Shown one piece after another: positions 33,767 to 45,466 of a stretch of 64,000 nucleotides of DNA. Source of the DNA: Coptis chinensis (taxonomy: Eukaryota > Streptophyta > Magnoliopsida > Ranunculales > Ranunculaceae); the NCBI GenBank assembly GCA_015680905.1, contig CM027381.1, forward strand, positions 20,623,501 to 20,687,500. Direction: 5' to 3'. Position 1 is the first letter of the stretch; each line of letters starts with the position of its first letter. Below the pieces are notes generated by a model. It was given only the letters and a program-made list of their open reading frames with translations, had not been told where the DNA came from and made no database searches. Position numbers and translations under genes: made by a program.

Positions 33767-34790
33767 GTGTTTCCAGGTCAAGCTATACTTAATCCTAAAA
33801 CACCAAACACAACCTTTGAGGTAAAGGGTAATACTAGTAATGAAAATGGAAACGTAAGTGAGTTAAATGCTATCACCATTCTCCGTACTGGAAAAGCGGT
33901 AGATAACGCCGTAACTATGCCCCTTGTTACACCACCAGTACTCATAACAAATGAAAACTTACTAGATACTGAACTAGAAACTAAAGATCCTACCCCTGTA
34001 GAGGTACCAGTTAAACCACAACCTAAGAAACAAAAGGCCAAGGTTAAACATCCTGTTGATCTATATGCTAAATATAGAGAGAAACCCCGTTTCCCCAGAG
34101 ATTAGCCATGTTAACCAAGGATACAAATTTTGATAAGATTAGAGAAATTTTTAAAAATCTAATGATAAACCTACCTTTTCTTGAAGCGATTAAAAAGTTA
34201 CCACACCATGCTAAGTTTCTAAAAGAGTTGTGCACTACTAGGCGTAAAACAAATATTCCTAAAGAAGACTTTTTAACTGAACAGTTTCCAACTTTATCCG
34301 AACATAATGGAATCGTTAAGTACGAGGACCATGGTTTTCTTACTATACAATGCACCTTAGGGGATACCCATATGACGACTGCGCTATTAGACCTGGGGGC
34401 AAGTGTTAACTTACTCCCTTATTATTTATATAAACAAATAGGTCTACAGGAGATGCAACCTACTAAAATGACATTGCAATTAGCTGATCGGTCTATTAAG
34501 TATCCTAAGGGTGTTGGGGAAAACGTGCTTGTTAAGGTTCATGATTTCTACTATTCGGCTGATTTCATTATCCTTAGTACAGAAGTCGCTAACGACTCTG
34601 TTCCTATCATCTTAGGGCATCCTTTCTTGGCAATTGCCAACGCGCTTATAAACTGCCGCGATGGTTCGATGTTTATATCTTTTGGCCATCTTTTTGTTGA
34701 GGTAAATGTTTTTAAAATGATGAAACAGTTACCAGATTCGTCTATAGATAGGGAGGTTAGCATGATCGAGAGCTTAGCTCAAGATTATTT
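33767..34790 (+). pseudogene. Linker and aspartic protease of element E
   Basis: A Thr/Pro-rich linker (33767-34105) precedes LLDLGASVNLLPYYLY (34387-34434), LADRSIKYPKG and ILGHPFLAIANALI. DLG active-site variant. The protease is continuous with RT in the 484-codon frame 34108-35562. A TAG near 34103-34105 and a frame change separate the linker from the protease. Confidence 0.82.
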
Positions 34791-36480
34791 CAACAACACG
34801 TTTCCAGAAAATTGGATGCATAAATTCCTTTCTTTCAGAAGTTCAAATTTTGACGATGACTCCTACGTAGAGGAAGTCAATGCCCTTTTCGAGTCTACAC
34901 CTATCTTAGATCCTTCTGTAGCTCCATCTACCGAGTTTGAAGATCTTCTACCTAAACAAGTCTTCACTATTCATGATAAGGAACCTCCAGAAGCCTTTAT
35001 CGACATTCCTCCCACCCTTGTGCTTAAACCTCTTCCTTCTGAGTTGAAGTATATTCAACTTGATTCGGATGGTAGTTATCCGATAATTATATCTTCTCTG
35101 TTGTCTGCTGATGAAGAGGCACGTTTGATTAGGGTGATTAGGGAACATCATTCCACAATTGCTTGGTCCCTAGACGACATTAAGGGGATTGACCCTAATG
35201 TATGCACACATCGTATCCATTTAGAGGATAATGCAAAGACTTCTCGCGAACCTCAGTGTCGCTTGAACCCTGCTATGAAAGAGGTGGTCAGGGAAGAAGT
35301 CTTACGGTTACTTGATGTGGGTATGATATATCCCATTTCCGATTGCGAATGGGTAAGTCCCATTCATGTGGTTCCTAAGAAATCGGGGATTACCATGATA
35401 CGTAATGCTAAGGGTAAATATGTTTCCACACGAGTCCCTATGAAATGGAGGATCTGTATTAACTACAGACGTTTAAATGCCATGACACGAAAGGATCATT
35501 TTTCTTTGTCCTTTATAGATCAGATGCTCGAACGTCTAGCTGGTCATGCTTATTATTGTTGATTAGATGGCTACTTTGGCTATTTTTAGATTATTATCGA
35601 TATTGATGACCAAGAAAAGACTATCTTCACATATCCTTTTAGAACATATGCCTATAAACAAATATCTTTTGGCCTTTGTATTTCTCTTGGTACCTTCTAA
35701 CGGTGTATGCTTCATTACTTTAGTGACATGGTAGAGCGCTTCATGGAAGTTTTCATGGATGCTTTTTCTATCTATGGAGACTCTTTCACTGACTGCCTGT
35801 CTAACCTGTCTAAGGTTTTGACATGGTGTGAGGAGAAGAGTCTGGTTTTAAATTGGGAAAAATGCCATTTCATGGTTAAAAAAGGAATAGTGCTAGGGCA
35901 TATTGTATCTAGTGATGGCATCGAAGTAGATAAGGCCAAACTAGATAAGATAGCGTCTCTACCTATATCACGGACTGTCCCTGACATTAGAGCCTTTTTA
36001 GGCCATACAGGTTTTTATAGGCGTTTTATTATGGATTTTTCAAAAATAGCTAGGCCTTTAACTAATCTGCTTTTAAAGGATGCCATATTTGATTTCAATT
36101 ATAACTGCAAATAGGCTTTTAAAACTTTAAAAGCCGCTTTAACATCTGCACCAATTATACAGCCTCCTGATTGGTCTAAACCTTTCGAACTTATGTGTGA
36201 TGCTAGTGATTATGCTGTTGGTGCTGTGTTAGGACAAAAACTAGATGATAAATCCACTGTTATTTATTATGCTAGTAAAACTTTAAACGATACTCAAAGA
36301 AATTATACAACTACATAAAAAAGAAATTTTAGCTGTGGTTTATGCTTTAGATAAGTTTCGTCCTTATTTGGTTGGTACTAAGACTTTAGCTTACACGGAC
36401 CATGTAGCCCTTAGGTATCTTCTCGCAAAGAAGGATGCTAAACAGAGATTGATCCGATAGATTCTTCCCCTGCAAGAGTT
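34791..36480 (+). pseudogene. Reverse transcriptase and RNase H of element E
   Basis: RT blocks SPIHVVPKKSG, WRICINYRRLN and GHIVSSDGIEVDKAK are present. Stops at 35560-35562 and nearby, near 35699 and at 36112. The active-site box reads FMDAFSIYG (about 35752-35778): the second Asp of the FMDD box is Ala, which would abolish polymerase activity. RNase H blocks (DASDYAVGAVLGQ, FLAVVYALDKFR-like) continue in a shifted frame to about 36480. Confidence 0.85.
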
Positions 36481-37911
36481 CACCTTAGAAATTAAGGATA
36501 AACGAGGGGTCGAAAATGTAGTGCCAACCACTTATCTAGACTAACAAATGACAATGATAGTGATTATGAGTCCATACCTGACTCTTTTCCTGATGAGCAT
36601 CTTTATGCTATTTTTTTTGCACCATGGTATGTTGATATTGTGAATTATTTAGCTTCTGATATTATTCCTAATGTTTGGTCAAGAAATGAACGTAAGAAGT
36701 TCTTGGCCAGAGTTAAGCTATACTACTGGGATGAGCCCTATCATTTTAAGTATTATGCGGATTAGATTATTCGTCGTTATATTCCCCAGTGGGAATATAA
36801 TGAGGTTCTATCGTTCTGCCATGACAAAGAGTGTGGTGGCCATTTTAATGGTATGAAAACAGCAACTAAAGTTCTTTAATGTGGGTTTTATTGGCCTACC
36901 CTTTTTAAAGATGCCCAATTGTATTGCAAGACGTGTGCTCATTGTCAACAAATAGGGCAAATCACTAAACGTAATATAATGCCTTTAAATCCCATTATGG
37001 TAGTAGAAATTTTTGATGTATGGGGCATCGATTTCATGGGTCCTTTTCCTGTTTCCCATGGTTTTATTTATATTCTTGTTGCCGTGGACTATGTGTCTAA
37101 ATGGATAGAGGTCATGGCTTGCCGTAGCAATGACCATAAGACAGTTGTGTTTTTTGTTAAGAAATACATTTTTTGTCGGTTTGGCATTCCTAAAGCCATC
37201 ATTAGTGATGGTAGAACACATTTTTGCAACAAAGTTGTTGCTTCTCTAGTTAAAAAGTATGGAGTTACCCATAAGGTGGCAACTTCTTATCATCCACAAA
37301 CTAGCGGCCAAGTAGAAGTCTCTAATAGGGAAATTAAAAAAATATTAGAAACAACAGCAAATCCTGATAAGAAAGATTGGTCTAAGCATCTAACTGATGC
37401 CTTATGGGCGTATATGACTACTTTTAAAACTCTTATAGGTATGTCTCCCTTTAGACTTGTATTTGGAAAACTTTGTCACTTCCCCGTTGAATTGGAGCAC
37501 CATGCTATATGGGCTATAAAAAGCCTTAACTTCAATTTCGATGAGGCGGGTGTTAAGCGCAAATTGCAATTAAATGAGCTTGAAGAAATCCATAGCGATT
37601 CTTATGATATCGCAAAGGACTATAAAGCTAACATGAAATGTGTTCATGATAAACAAATTTTGCGTAAAGAGTTTGTAGTTGGTTAAAAGGTCTTGCTTTA
37701 CAACTCCCGTTTGCATATTTTCCCAGGGAAATTAAAAACCCATTGGTCTGGTCCTTTTTTGGTTACTGAAGTCAACGGGGCAATCACCTTGGTAAATCCC
37801 AAGGATAACAGTACCTTTCAAGTCAATGGCCAACGGTTAAAATATTTTCACGAGTTAATGTCCCCTAATGTGGAGGATGTCCTTTTATAGGACCCTGTCT
37901 ATGAGGACTGA
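36481..37911 (+). pseudogene. Integrase of element E
   Basis: Zinc-finger region FCHDKECGGHF and CKTCAHC around 36.8-36.95 kb, catalytic Asp in [10 protein letters not shown] and in IISDGRTHF, Glu in [11 protein letters not shown], and C-terminal SRLHIFPGKLK to DPVYED with TGA at 37909-37911. The frame 36919-37686 holds the whole core. TAA near 37684 and TAG near 37888 break the tail, each where another codon is expected from element A. Confidence 0.85.
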
Positions 37912-38846
37912 CCTTTGATGTTTGGTGTACTTCCTGTCACTTCCATATATTGGTAAGTGCACCATTCAGGTAACTGGGCCCTCTTTTTGGAGTGTGTGGC
38001 TATAAGTACCAGATCCTAAGTCCACGTTTAACATAATTCACGTTTTCCACTCTTGCATATTTTATGGGTTTTTGAGTCATGTTTCTCTATGGTGTGAATT
38101 ATGTCTTTATTGCTTTATTATTTTCCCTTATATTAATCCGTATTCATAAAAAGTAAAAAATATTAAATACATAAAAATAGTAATCTAGCAAGTCTCGGGA
38201 ATCTAACTTTAAAAGACCCACGTTTTTAAACAAAATTTTAAACTATGTTGTCTAAAATTTGTTTGGGGGTGGGGTGTTTGGTCTTTCCTTTTCTTGATCT
38301 CTCAACTTTCTATTTTTGTTGTTTATGCTGTTTAGTCTTATTTTGATTCGGGTTGACAATATCTATAAATTTAGATTTCAATTGATCACATAACTTATGT
38401 CATGCACATACTTCGAGGCGTCCATTTTCTTATATGTTAACCACGGTTTAACACTTCAAGTCGTATTTTTAAACAAATGGATTGTACAATCTTTGTTGAT
38501 CGTTTTAATAGCTCATTCGCAAAAATTAGACCGTTAACGAATCGAGAATTTCAGTTTTAAGTTTGCGCGCATAAGGACAAAATGGGCATTTTTCGAATTT
38601 GTTTGGGCTTGGGCCCAAAACCTCGCAGTCACGTGCCTCGCACTTGAGTCTCCAAAACACCCAAAAACCATTCACGTTCATCTTCTTCACTCCACTCCTC
38701 CATCAGTTCAAACAAACCCAAAAAAAAAAAAAAAGAATCGTGCGCCCTCTCCACTCAAACCAAATTTCGTTTTTTTGTTTCATTACCTCTCCCCCACCTT
38801 ACCCTTACCCCATTTTCGAATTCAAAAACCTCAATGGTTGCTAAAA
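37912..38846 (+). other. Spacer between integrase and ORF3, element E
   Basis: No gene. At 38227-38275 the arms aaacaaaatttt and aaaatttgttt flank a short loop and run into tttgtttgggggtgggg, a polypurine-like tract. The block 38395-38580 is conserved in A and G. Confidence 0.65.
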
Positions 38847-39879
38847 ATGAGGCGTAGGAAATGGCAGAAGTTTTGGTATAAGGAGAATGATTTTTACCAC
38901 CCGGATTTGGTTTTGTATTTTTACAAGAAGATGGAAATTGAGGGTAAGAGGATTTTTGTGAAGGTAAATGGTTCGAGGAGAGAAGTTTGTATGGGTATGT
39001 TGGCTAGGATTCTGGGCGTTGAGCTAAGACACAACGTCGTAATCACAATACAGGAATCGCAGTGGGGGTGGAATAGAGGCATTGATGAGAGAGACTATTT
39101 TGGAAGGAGAGTACAATACGAGATCGCATTGTGTTCGACAGTCGTCTTTGAGAACCAACCAGCTGGCTGTAGCTCAGTGGGTTGATAAGAACTTCATTGG
39201 CACCTCGAAAGTCAGTGATATTAGCTTGAACTGTCTGCACATTCTGTGGGTATTGTAGGAGAAAAGGTATGATTTTTGCATCCTCGACTTTGTGTTAAAT
39301 ATGATTAGAGGCATTGGAAGCCATTTTGCACCCTACCATGTATTGATTACTAAGCTCATGCTGTTATTTGGTGATGTTCTGAAAACTGATCATATTATGT
39401 TGAAGTTGCATTCAAATGCAAAGATTTATTCGGAATGTATTTAGAAGACGTGGCGGTTGCCTGAGGATAGGGTTGTTGATTCGGATGATGATGAGGAAGA
39501 TACGACATGTTTTGAGGCCGATGCCTTGGAGAAGGCTACTTCTGATGGAGAATGCATGGCATTGCTTCATCGTGGCTTGCGTTCTCTTAATACCATTTGT
39601 ATGGACCTGCGGACTAGGCAGGTGAACATCCATCAGAATTTTGAGGAGCTCAGTGCTAATAACCGAGAGCTCCAGGCTACCATGGAGACCCTAGTCCAGC
39701 GTGATAATGAGCGCGAGGAATCCATGAACGCATATCTAGAGAGTTAGCGGAAGTTCCAAGTGGAAGTTCTATGACGCTTGCCACCCTATCAGAGTTCTAC
39801 TTCTAACGAGTCTAAGAGGCATGAGCGTCGTCGACGCAGGACTGATGACTCGGAACCATCCTCATCTCGTGGCTCGTAG
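38847..39879 (+). pseudogene. ORF3 of element E: 'putative plant transposon protein'-type domain
   Basis: ATG at 38847 (MRRRKWQKFWYKENDFYH) corresponds to residue ~30 of the A copy, so the N-terminus is shorter or lost. Blocks FYKKMEIEGKRIFVKV, REVCMGMLARILGV and, after a frameshift near 39.12 kb, NQLAVAQWV-like and KVSDISLNCLHILWVL. The in-frame TAG near 39439 is at the same site as in A. It is followed by RLPEDRVVDSDDDEED and a long Gln/Glu-rich coiled-coil-like tail ending SSRGS, TAG 39877-39879. Confidence 0.7.
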
Positions 39880-40673
39880 TTTAGTTGTATTGTGTTTAGG
39901 ATTTTTTCCCTATTTTTAGTAGAATTTTATTTTTAGTTGTTTAGTTAAGTAATTCATTTTGAATTATGTAATTGTTGTCAAATATTTGGTTGTTAGTATA
40001 ATTTTAAGTTTAATTAAATTTTTGTCCAAGCATCCTATTGTTTTTTCATTAATCCCACCTCCCCGATTTGTTTGGGGGTGGCATTAATGGTCCAACACTG
40101 TTTTATTTACTCTATCCACCGTTTTGAAAGAATTTGTTGCAAGTTTGTGAGAATGTTACTATTTTGGTGTAGCTAGGATTAGCTAGTATGGGAGTGGTTA
40201 AAATTTTAAGGAATGGAATTGGAAGGTTGCTATTTTAAATTCAAACCATTAAGCTATTAGGTTTGTTCTTGAAATAATGAATCTGGTATGTTTCCATTTT
40301 AGTTTTAGAAATATTCTGTTTCCATCAAGTTGCCTTAACAATCTGGGCAACTTGTGGAACTCGATTAAGAAACTAAACCTCTATAAATACTTTGTTCACT
40401 CTACACTCCACACCACACCTATCACCTTGCACCTCTCATTGTTATCTCTCAATTTTCTTTTTCACTTTTCAAGTCAGAGCACTCAAAGTACACGGAGCGC
40501 ACCCCACGCCCTTCATAGGCAAATTCCAAGCGCGCCCTGCACTAAAGTGCCTGGAGGTCGAGTAAGACAAGAGCGCGCCCCGCACCTTGGCCTTTGCAGC
40601 ACTTCCACTTCTGATTTTTATTTGTGGGTTCTTCCGAGGTTATTTCCAACAACTTTAGAGTGTGTTGTTTGAT
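39880..40673 (+). other. Spacer between ORF3 and ORF4, element E
   Basis: No gene (the 131-residue frame 40277-40672 is not conserved in A). It contains a polypurine-like hairpin at 40050-40087 (cattaat...ccacctcccc, loop, gggggtgg...attaatg), a TATA box at 40382-40389 and GC-rich leader repeats at 40494-40590 (gagcgcaccccacgcccttc). Confidence 0.65.
40382..40389 (+). promoter_or_regulatory. Candidate internal TATA box upstream of ORF4, element E
   Basis: TATAAATA in ctctataaatactttg, about 290 bp before the ORF4 ATG. Element A has a TATA box at the equivalent position. Confidence 0.45.
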
Positions 40674-41590
40674 ATGAAGTCTCCTACACTCATAGTAAAA
40701 TAGTCTTACAAAGATTTGTTCTCGAGCGACATGTACAGATCTTGGTTTCGCGAAGTGATCATATAAGCAGGATGGCAGTCTCTAATGGTAAGTTCTGATG
40801 AAATTTACTCTCCTGCACTTATAGCGTATTTTTATGAACATTGTATATTCTTTTATCGGATGGATGGAGAACACGTGTTCTCCATCACTATTAATGACGA
40901 AACAATGGACATAACCAAGTTTTTGTTGGCTTTTGCTGTTGAGCTTCCTATGACTGTTGAGATTCAAGACTCATGGGGCTATTTAGTTGATTATTTTTCT
41001 GCCTACAACTATGAGTTTTTGCATGAGACTTATGAGGCCAGAATTTTCCTTATAGAGGACCAATGGAAATATAACGTAGCCCTTGGTAGCTTGTCCCTTA
41101 ACGTGGGCATGGTGATGTTGTTTATCATGCTAAACATATTAGAGGAGTGGCGTTTTTCTTCTATGAATGATGCCACTTGCGACGTTTTCCTTGCTCTAGC
41201 TGAGGGACGTTTGCTATATGACCTTCCCAAGACATTAATGTCTAGTTTAGCACGAGCCCAGAGCATGAGGCATAAGTACCTTCTTATGCCTGTCTTAGTT
41301 TGTCGTATCATGCTATGTTTCTTTCTTGCATTTTGTGCCCATTTCACGGATTGGGTTGGGTTGACATTGTGAGACCCACCAACTGCATTATTCATTCTTT
41401 CCGTGCAATGACTTGGCCGGGGTGGAGGCTACAACCTAATTGGGTTGCCCCCTACACCCCATCCGACCAAGTGGCGCTTAATAGGCTAGCGGTTGTAGAT
41501 GATAAATGGCGTGAGGCCTAACAAATCATCATGGCGTGGCAGGATGCGAAGTAACCTCACTTCTTTAGAGAAGAGGTTGACAACGCCTAA
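40674..41590 (+). pseudogene. ORF4 (post-pol extra ORF) of element E
   Basis: ATG at 40674 (MKSPTLIVK), with stops at 40701 and 40764 early on. The 195-residue stretch 40785-41372 is open: IYSPALIAYFYEH, EHVFSITINDETMDITKFLL, SWGYLVDYFSAYNYEFLHE, ALGSLSLNVGMVMLF, CDVFLALAEGRLLYDLPK, MRHKYLLMPVLVCRIM. A frameshift near 41.35 kb leads to MTWPGWRLQPNWVAPYTPSD and AWQDAK, ending TAA 41588-41590. It is the fullest copy of the N-terminal half here. No signal peptide or zinc-binding motif seen. Function unknown. Confidence 0.75.
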
Positions 41591-43390
41591 ATGCTGGATA
41601 TGAGGTAAGTTTTTATTTTTGTTCGTGTCTGCTTATGTCCTAAGCAATTTGATCTTTGTTTTCCCCATAACGGGTGGAACTCATATAGAGTTGTATATGT
41701 TTTTATTAACCTATATTAGTATGTTTTAACTTTGTTTTGTAGATGTTCCAAAATTTCACGCGTTTCTATGGTATTCTCCTACCCTTCTTATTTCTATACT
41801 TTGAGGACAAAGCATGCTTTTGTTTGGGGGTGGCATAGAAATAAACATAATTTAAGGAACATGTTAGGATATAAATATGTACAATATGCAGTTGTTTTCT
41901 AGGAAAAAATTCAAAAATATAAATAAAAAGTTTATGCTATGCACTAAGGAATATTAGTATTGTTTCTTTCTCTATAATGATAATAATCTAGAAGTTTCAC
42001 GTTAGCTTTTGCATTAGAATAGTTTTTAAAAACTTAGGTTAATATGTAGGTAATAATCTTTGCATCTTTCTATAAATATATTGCATGAGCATTTATGTTT
42101 GTATTGGCAGTAAGTTTCTGAAATCTAGGCTAGTACACTTATTCTACAAATCCTGTGATAATATAGCCTTACAAATCCTGTGATAATATAGCCTAAAGCC
42201 TTATATGAGTGAAATATTTGAGAAAGTACACAAGTGAGAAGTAAATTCCGAATAGAAAAATCACACGTCCACTTGCTTGATCACTATGCTATGTCCTAAG
42301 AGAGAATTTAGGCCCTTTTTGGATCGATATAGCCAGAAATTCAAACCTATATGAAATAATTTTCCGCTAGTCACCCCTCTGAGCCTTTCTTTAGCCTTTC
42401 ATAAACCACAAATCCTTTACCCTTTTACAAAATAAAATAAAAATAAAAATCAGCCTACCCATTTTTGAATGAGTATGAGAATAGAGATGAAATAAAGAAT
42501 AGGAAAGAGAAAGACCTGTGAAACCAAGAATTTGTTAGTTGCTTCAAATAAGAAAAGAAAGTTTCCATCCAAAGAAAAGGAAAAAAAAAAGAAAAAAAGT
42601 TAGAACTCTAAAAACAAAATCAAAGGAGTCAAAAGCCAAAAGAAAAAGAAAAAGAAAAAAAAATGGCTAAGGATGGAAACAAAGTGTAGAAGCAAAATAA
42701 AGAACAAGGTTTTCTCTAGTTACATAATATGAAGACTCTATCATCTCAGACTTGTTCTTTTTGAATATCCATTTCCTTTCTTCTTAAACCATCTCCTAAT
42801 CCCCGCAACACCTAATAAAGACCTCTAGCTCAATTAGGAATATGTTAGTGTGATAGTAAGTGGCAAATGTGTTTGATCGACTTTGGCTTTCTTGTGTGTC
42901 ATTGAGATTGTAAGGTAAAGTGTGCCCACTGCGTACTGGAGTGAGCGAAACTTGAGTGGAAAAATCAGAGTGGTTTTTGTCTTGACATTTATGTGAGGAC
43001 CTACTTAAGGATGCTATTCCAAAGTTTCACAAATGGACCTATTAGTGCATTACATAGCATAGTTCATTATATATATGTTTATCCATAGATGATTGATTAT
43101 TATGCAAATATTAGCTTAGGTTTCGACTTGATTATTCTGTATTCATTGCTAGTGAGACGTATATATATCTGAGAATAAATAAGGAAACAATAGTTATATT
43201 TCTTAGTCGTTGTAGTATAGATGAAGTTTGTGAGTACCTTCACTGGAAAACTCTCACTAGGCTATAACTCGTCCATTAGGGAATCCTTAGTGGTTTAAGG
43301 CCTTGTTGCATATGGTCAATGCAATCGCACTTGGCGAAACGAGATTAGTTAGAACTCCATTTTTGGTCACTTATTTTAATTTCTCATATT
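41591..43390 (+). other. Non-coding 3' region of element E
   Basis: No gene. Opens with a polypurine-like module at 41799-41835 (ctttgaggacaaagcatgct then tttgtttgggggtgg). Contains a 25-bp tandem duplication at 42145-42194. Confidence 0.75.
42145..42194. repeat. Perfect 25-bp tandem duplication
   Basis: tacaaatcctgtgataatat plus agcct occurs twice in a row. Elements C and A have one copy at the same place (about 9034 and 14690). Confidence 0.95.
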
Positions 43391-43427
43391 TGCTTGAAGA
43401 CAAGCAAAATGCTGTTTGGGGGTGGTT
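43391..43427 (+). promoter_or_regulatory. Polypurine tract with upstream hairpin, element E
   Basis: ttgcttgaagacaagcaaaa (7-bp stem, AAGA loop) followed by gctgtttgggggtggtt abutting the LTR. Confidence 0.85.
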
Positions 43428-44764
43428 TGATAAGAGCCCAAAATTGTAGTTTTAACCCCTTAACAATATTGCTTTTACACCAATTATGTGATTAATAAAT
43501 AAGAGTTAGTATTGTTTACGTGCTTTTATGTATTTCAGGCATTAGAGTCAATTATGTGCAGAAACGTGTCTTTTTTGAGATAAAGCAGAAAAGGTTGGTT
43601 GCTAAGAAGTTCAATGATTAAAGGCCAAGATTCAGGGAGAAAAAGCCTTTTTAAAGCCCGGTTAAAGTTGAAAAGTCAAAATTAACGTGGGCAGATCGAA
43701 ATAGCGAATAAAAGTCAGCAGAACTTCCGAAGGCCGTATCTTTGGACTCATACCTCAGAATTGGGCCTACCATATGTCAAAATGACCGTCTCGATTTTAT
43801 AATGGTCTAAGCCTTGACCCAATTAGAGGAGAAAAAGTAGATGAAAAAGCTGTTGCAGTGATTTCTAATAGAGAAACCCTTTTTGGACTGAAGTAATCAA
43901 GTTTTGGGCTCGATTTTATGGCCCAAAACATGGCTCCAAAGCCCATGCACGAATTTGTAGACCTAGCCCTCTTTTATATAAAGAGGACTAAGACGTCAAT
44001 CTTAGGATATAGTTAGTTATCCATAAATTTAGATTAGACTTAATTAATTAGTCAGTACTTAGTTTTTAATACAGTTTTGAATCATTAGACTCTTTTTCAT
44101 TAGATTTAATAAAGTAATTTTACATTTATTCAAGGATGTCTTCTTCTTATTCGTTTATTAATAATAGTTTAATAAATCGAAGCTAAAACCTCTATTAGAG
44201 GGGTTTGAGGAAGCTTTGATGAAAACTTGATTGTGTTAGTGTAGAAGTAGTCGTAATAATCTATTCTACTCTAGAAGGTAGTTAATTCTCCATGAAAATG
44301 GGTTTAAATTGCTTCACATGCTAATTATTAGTTGATAGAGATTGCCATGAATAATTAGGGATTAGAAAGACCCAATCTTTTTGTGAAAACATAAAGATTA
44401 GGATTACAACAAATCTATGCTAGTTTATTAAGTTGAATTCAAAGTGAAATCAAATCCCCCTAATTCCTTCCCATATTCGCATCTTAGTATTGAATTGCCA
44501 TAGTTTAAATCATAACATCTAAATTAGTTAAATCACCATCTTAGTATAATTTCATTTTATTACTCTTATCGATTTTGTTAGAATTACATAAACTAGGAAA
44601 CGTTACGTCTGAACGAGCTAGGAGTGGAATGAATTCTTTACTCCAATTATATTCTAATTCACGAGAGTAGAACTTTGATCATATAGCGTAAAAATCATTT
44701 AGTTTTACTTATTCATAGCATAACTAATTAAGAGTAGGTAAAACTATTGTTTTTATTATTATCA
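43428..44764 (+). repeat. 3' LTR of element E
   Basis: 1337 bp, TGATAAGAGCCC...TTATTATCA. It is some 150-200 bp shorter than the LTRs of A, C, F and G. TATATAAAG at 43975-43983. Confidence 0.92.
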
Positions 44765-45466
44765 GTAAGTTTCTTTGCTGATCATAATGTCCCACCATTT
44801 ATGGGAAGATTATATCTAAAAGGTAACTCTTCAAGGTATGCCATTACGATTCCTTCCTTATCACCAAAGATCGCCCTCATCAATTTCTCTCTGTTCAGGA
44901 ACTATCCATGTCAGTTCCTAACCACTTGGAGAAGTGTTGTGCTTAGAGGTGGTTAGTCACGTGCCTGACACATGTCCACTAAACACACATGCGAAGCACG
45001 ATTTCACTTATCCGCAAAACTGATCCGATAGTCCTCATCTCATTCTGGATATCTATATTCTTAGGTTATTTCCCATGCACGTGTCATCTATCTAATGTCG
45101 GGAAATCCCCCTTATAGATGCCCCCTCTCGTGCCTTCTAGCACGTGGGTGCTTGAAGCGACATTGCTTTTGGCGCGAGAATCTTTTTCCTAAATAGTTGC
45201 GGGAACTGCTTACGTAATCAACTAATTAAGGCTCTGGAAAGACGGCTCAAATAGACACGCCGTTTCCCAAAAAAGGTAATGATGGCAGTTCCATCCCAAA
45301 AAGACGCAATGCTTAGGCTAATCATAATCATCCATATTATATGTATATAAAGGATCTGGTGAGAGAACCCTCATTATGTCTTTTGCTACTTTTTCCCTAC
45401 ATATCGAAGCCTTTGATCTCCCATTAGGGTTTAAACAAAGCTCGAAACTTTCTTTCCTTTTCAATC
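44765..45466 (+). promoter_or_regulatory. Upstream region of the antisense extra ORF, element H
   Basis: No gene. TATATAAA at 45344-45351 lies 123 bp before the ATG at 45467 and looks like a dedicated promoter. GC-richer sequence with cacgtg-type boxes (cacgtgg near 45143) precedes it. Confidence 0.45.

Larger units (their letters stand above)
30611..44764 (+). mobile_element. Element E: near-complete Athila-like LTR retrotransposon
   Basis: Contains a 5' LTR missing its first ~90 bp, primer site, leader, gag, protease, RT, RNase H, integrase, ORF3, ORF4, 3' region, polypurine tract and complete 3' LTR. Same order as element A. Coding is broken by many stops and several frameshifts. The 3' flank at 44765 is element H. 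The 5' end is replaced by the inverted-repeat segment, so no target duplication can be checked. Confidence 0.9.

Noticed and set aside
40277-40672. 131-codon open frame between ORF3 and ORF4 in E
   Set aside because: It overlaps the TATA box and leader repeats and is not open or conserved in element A.
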